The notes under the pieces were generated by a model. That model ran no database searches. It saw only the letters and a list, made by a program, of their open reading frames with translations, and was not told the DNA's origin. From JBEVNX01 sp040507895 (GTDB lineage Bacteria; Desulfobacterota; Binatia; JACPRU01): a stretch of 7,676 nucleotides of DNA. Positions 6,174-7,676 of this stretch are shown piece after piece. The position numbers were made by a program, and so were the translations under genes. Location of the stretch: positions 1 to 7,676 of the forward strand of contig JBEVNX010000037.1 in assembly GCA_040507895.1 (NCBI GenBank), given 5' to 3'. Positions within the stretch are counted from its first letter, which is position 1. Each line of letters starts with the position of its first letter.

Positions 6174-6634
6174 TCGACTCTCACCCGGCCCGCGGCGCTG
6201 ACGACGACGCGGCGCGAACCGCCTGAGGCCGTGGCGACGGCGATCGTCGCATTGTCTGCCGTATTGCCGCGCGGCACGAACGTGATCGAGATCCGCCCTG
6301 CCGAGACCCGGGTCGACGCGACGGAGTTGAAGGAAACGCCCGCCGGTAAGGTACGTACGGCGCTCTCGCCGTTGAACCGTCCCTCCGATTCCAACTCGAC
6401 CGAGTAGCGGGCCGCCGCCAGGTCGAAGATCGTGCGCGAGCGAGTGTTGCGAGTGATCGCTTCGACACGAGCGAGCGCGAGCTCGGCCGCGATCTGGCGC
6501 GCAGCTCGATCCAAGGCCAGCGCGGGCAGGATCGCCGAAATGCGCGGCAGCGAAGTGGCCGCGAGCAGCGACAACACACCGATCGCGCACAAGAGCTCAA
6601 GCAGCGTGAATCCCGTGGAGCGCTCGCGGACCAT
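6170..6634 (-). CDS. fimT: FimT/GspH-family minor pilin
   Basis: Pseudopilin of 154 residues, first of the four minor-pilin genes. The leader MVRERSTG ends in G8, followed by FTLLELLCAIGVLSLLAATS with Glu at mature position +5. The family signature ELALARVEAITRN (51-63) follows the helix. The C-terminal beta domain shows the GspH/FimT pattern of a V-x-F region, a FVPRGNT turn and the closing VVVSAAGRVRV. FimT/FimU proteins start minor-pilin complexes of type IV pili, and GspH does the same in type II secretion. The ATG at 6634 gives a leader of normal length. Upstream codons in the same frame encode a basic, low-quality extension and are rejected. No good Shine-Dalgarno site is seen. The gene ends by overlapping pilV by 4 bp. 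Confidence 0.87.
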   Translation of the reverse strand: MVRERSTGFTLLELLCAIGVLSLLAATSLPRISAILPALALDRAARQIAAELALARVEAITRNTRSRTIFDLAAARYSVELESEGRFNGESAVRTLPAGVSFNSVASTRVSAGRISITFVPRGNTADNATIAVATASGGSRRVVVSAAGRVRVE

Positions 6635-6647
6635 CGTCCGCGGAAGG

Positions 6648-6664
6648 AGCAAGCAGTCTGCCAG
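6648..6664 (-). promoter_or_regulatory. Candidate sigma-54 (-24/-12) promoter before the minor-pilin operon
   Basis: On the minus strand the sequence CTGGCAGACTGCTTGCT matches the sigma-54 consensus YTGGCACG-N4-TTGCW at all positions except the CG, which is GA here. The GG (6662-6661) and GC (6650-6649) doublets have the exact required spacing. It lies in the 186-nt gap between pilD and the minor pilins. Sigma-54 control with the activator PilR is well known for type IV pilin genes. A caution: the predicted transcription start, near 6637, is only about 3 nt before the ATG at 6634, so the message would be leaderless. The match could be chance. Confidence 0.4.
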
Positions 6665-6670
6665 GAGAGA

Positions 6671-6686
6671 ACGCCAGGAACGGCGT
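6671..6686. other. Small inverted repeat upstream of the sigma-54-like site
   Basis: Arms acgcc (6671-6675) and ggcgt (6682-6686) flank a 6-nt spacer, just upstream of the candidate promoter in the minus direction. It could be a binding half-site pair, or the last structure of the pilD transcript followed by a pyrimidine-rich stretch. Five-base arms are weak evidence. Confidence 0.25.
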
Positions 6687-6737
6687 GAGAACCGGCAGCG
6701 GCGGCGTCCGGGTTTGGCCGTCGCGTGCGGCGATGCG

Positions 6738-6753
6738 CGCCCGGTTCCGGGCG
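6738..6753. other. GC-rich hairpin downstream of pilD
   Basis: cgcccgg and ccgggcg pair perfectly (7 bp) around a central tt, so an RNA would fold as about 6 bp with a 4-nt loop. It begins 67 nt after the pilD stop. In the minus (pilD) direction no T-run follows, and in the plus direction only ATTT follows, so it is a poor intrinsic terminator either way. It may still mark the end of the pilD transcript or be a protein-binding palindrome. Confidence 0.35.
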
Positions 6754-6820
6754 ATTTGGGTTCGGGCCCTACGTCTCGAAGAGAGCGGCGTGCGGCTGGC
6801 CGACGTCGCAACGCGGCGCG

Positions 6821-7600
6821 TCAGCGCAAATCCTGCCACCCAAGGCCGAGGTACCAAGCAATGAGCGAATCGCCGCAGAAGACGTAGATGACAGCTCCGA
6901 GCGCGAGAAACGGCCCGAACGGGATCGCATACTTGGTATCAGATCCCGTCCACCACATGAGCGCAACGCCGACCACCGAGCCCGTGAGCGACGACAACAG
7001 CATGGTGAAGGGCACGGACCTCCAGCCGAGGAACGCGCCGATCATGCCGAGCAGCTTGATGTCGCCCCCGCCCATGCCCTCCCGGCCCGTCCACGCGTGA
7101 TAGGCCCACGCCACGGCAAGCAGCATTCCACCACCCGTGACGATGCCAATCGCCGAAGACAATGGTCCCGGCTCTCCGCGGAGCGACAGAAGGAACCCGA
7201 TGACGATCCCGGGGAGGCTGATGACGTCCGGAATGATCCGATGGTCGAGATCGATGAAGGTGATGACGATCAACGCGGAAAGGAACGCGAACAGCACAAG
7301 CCACTCCACGCCGAAGCCGACGCGATAGTAGAGTGCCACGGCGGCGATAGCCGTCAGCAGCTCGACCACGAAATAGCGAAACGAGATCGGCGCATGGCAG
7401 CTCCGGCAGCGTCCACGGAGCACGATCCAGCTGACGAGCGGGATGTTGTCGTACCATTCGACCGGCCGTTTGCAATTGGTACAGCGGGAACCCGGAAGGA
7501 CGATCGACTCCTCGGCGGGAATGCGCAGGATGCAGACGTTGGCGAAGCTGCCGATCATGGCGCCGAAGACAAAGAGGATTGTCGATGTGAAGGGTGACAT
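6821..7600 (-). CDS. pilD: Prepilin peptidase / N-methyltransferase PilD
   Basis: Inner-membrane bifunctional aspartyl protease that cuts prepilin leaders after the conserved glycine and methylates the new N-terminus. The 259-residue product is complete. The N-terminal A24_N (methyltransferase) domain holds GAMIGSFANVCILRIP (13-28) and two zinc-binding pairs, C40-x2-C43 and C65-x2-C68, with the conserved WYDNIPLVSWI between them. The peptidase half shows TFIDLDHRIIPD (114-125), with D117 and D119, and GMGGGD (175-180), with D180 of the GxGD motif; these include the two active-site aspartates. Several hydrophobic segments give the usual polytopic membrane profile. The ATG at 7600 gives the family's normal short N-terminus before the GSF motif, though the Shine-Dalgarno site is poor. 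It lies 186 nt upstream of four genes whose products carry its cleavage motif, so substrate and enzyme are neighbours. Confidence 0.97.
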   Translation of the reverse strand: MSPFTSTILFVFGAMIGSFANVCILRIPAEESIVLPGSRCTNCKRPVEWYDNIPLVSWIVLRGRCRSCHAPISFRYFVVELLTAIAAVALYYRVGFGVEWLVLFAFLSALIVITFIDLDHRIIPDVISLPGIVIGFLLSLRGEPGPLSSAIGIVTGGGMLLAVAWAYHAWTGREGMGGGDIKLLGMIGAFLGWRSVPFTMLLSSLTGSVVGVALMWWTGSDTKYAIPFGPFLALGAVIYVFCGDSLIAWYLGLGWQDLR

Positions 7601-7636
7601 CTTCGCGGAGCGGCACCATAGAGGAGGCGGGAGCGG

Positions 7637-7676
7637 TCAGGCAAGCTTGGGGAGACCATCGAGAACGAGCGCGCCG
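7637..7676 (-). CDS. Possible 3' end of an unidentified upstream gene
   Basis: From the window edge, one minus-strand frame reads GALVLDGLPKLA and then stops with TGA at 7639-7637, 36 nt before pilD. The peptide looks plausible as a protein end, but only 13 codons are visible and the other two minus frames are also open here. No family can be assigned. Confidence 0.2.
   Translation of the reverse strand, partial: GALVLDGLPKLA

Noticed and set aside
6635..6811. Extension of the FimT/GspH gene upstream of 6634
   Set aside because: It would add about 59 mostly basic residues before the prepilin leader, whereas type III leaders are short. The ATG at 6634 gives an 8-residue leader.
6725..7597. 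A 290-codon plus-strand open frame rich in charged residues
   Set aside because: It is the antisense shadow of pilD. The Asp/Arg/His-rich composition comes from reading hydrophobic codons backwards.

Overview
This is a GC-rich bacterial window (by eye about two thirds G+C). All ten supported genes lie on the minus strand, so transcription runs from high to low coordinates. It holds two blocks: a pilus-biogenesis block at the high-coordinate end and a housekeeping block at the low-coordinate end, joined by a small response-regulator gene. The order tmk-holB-ricT-metG is a known conserved neighbourhood (Bacillus has tmk...holB-yaaT...metS, and deltaproteobacteria carry it too). Combined with high GC and a gram-negative style minor-pilin operon, this suggests a deltaproteobacterial-type lineage (Myxococcota, Desulfobacterota, Binatota or relatives). 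That assignment is inference and is not certain.

Pilus block (7600 to 4205). The first gene is a complete prepilin peptidase/N-methyltransferase, pilD. After a 186-nt gap come four tightly packed minor-pilin genes: a FimT/GspH-like, a PilV/GspI-like, a PilW/GspJ-like and a PilX-like gene. The first three are joined by 4-bp ATGA stop-start overlaps. The fourth begins inside the third, with a strong Shine-Dalgarno site there. PilD would cut and methylate the leader peptides of the other four, which would then form the priming or tip complex of a type IV pilus or a related pseudopilus. No pilY1, major pilin, secretin or motor ATPase is visible. The gap before the minor pilins holds a good match to a sigma-54 promoter, although its predicted transcription start falls almost on the start codon.

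Link and housekeeping block (4084 to 1). A 120-nt gap with an imperfect hairpin precedes a 122-residue receiver-only response regulator. Fourteen bases later comes thymidylate kinase (tmk), then the DNA polymerase III delta-prime subunit (holB, ATGA overlap), then the PSP1-domain protein RicT, which starts at or just after the holB stop. A 146-nt gap, most of it filled by a long imperfect inverted repeat, separates ricT from metG. Only the first 353 codons of metG fall inside the window.

No tRNA, rRNA, CRISPR array, insertion sequence or attachment site was seen, and no gene-free stretch exceeds 190 bases. I did not find a clearly new biological system. The most unusual items are the PilX-like protein with a repetitive beta-solenoid-like C-terminus, the ricT-metG inverted repeat and the candidate sigma-54 promoter.
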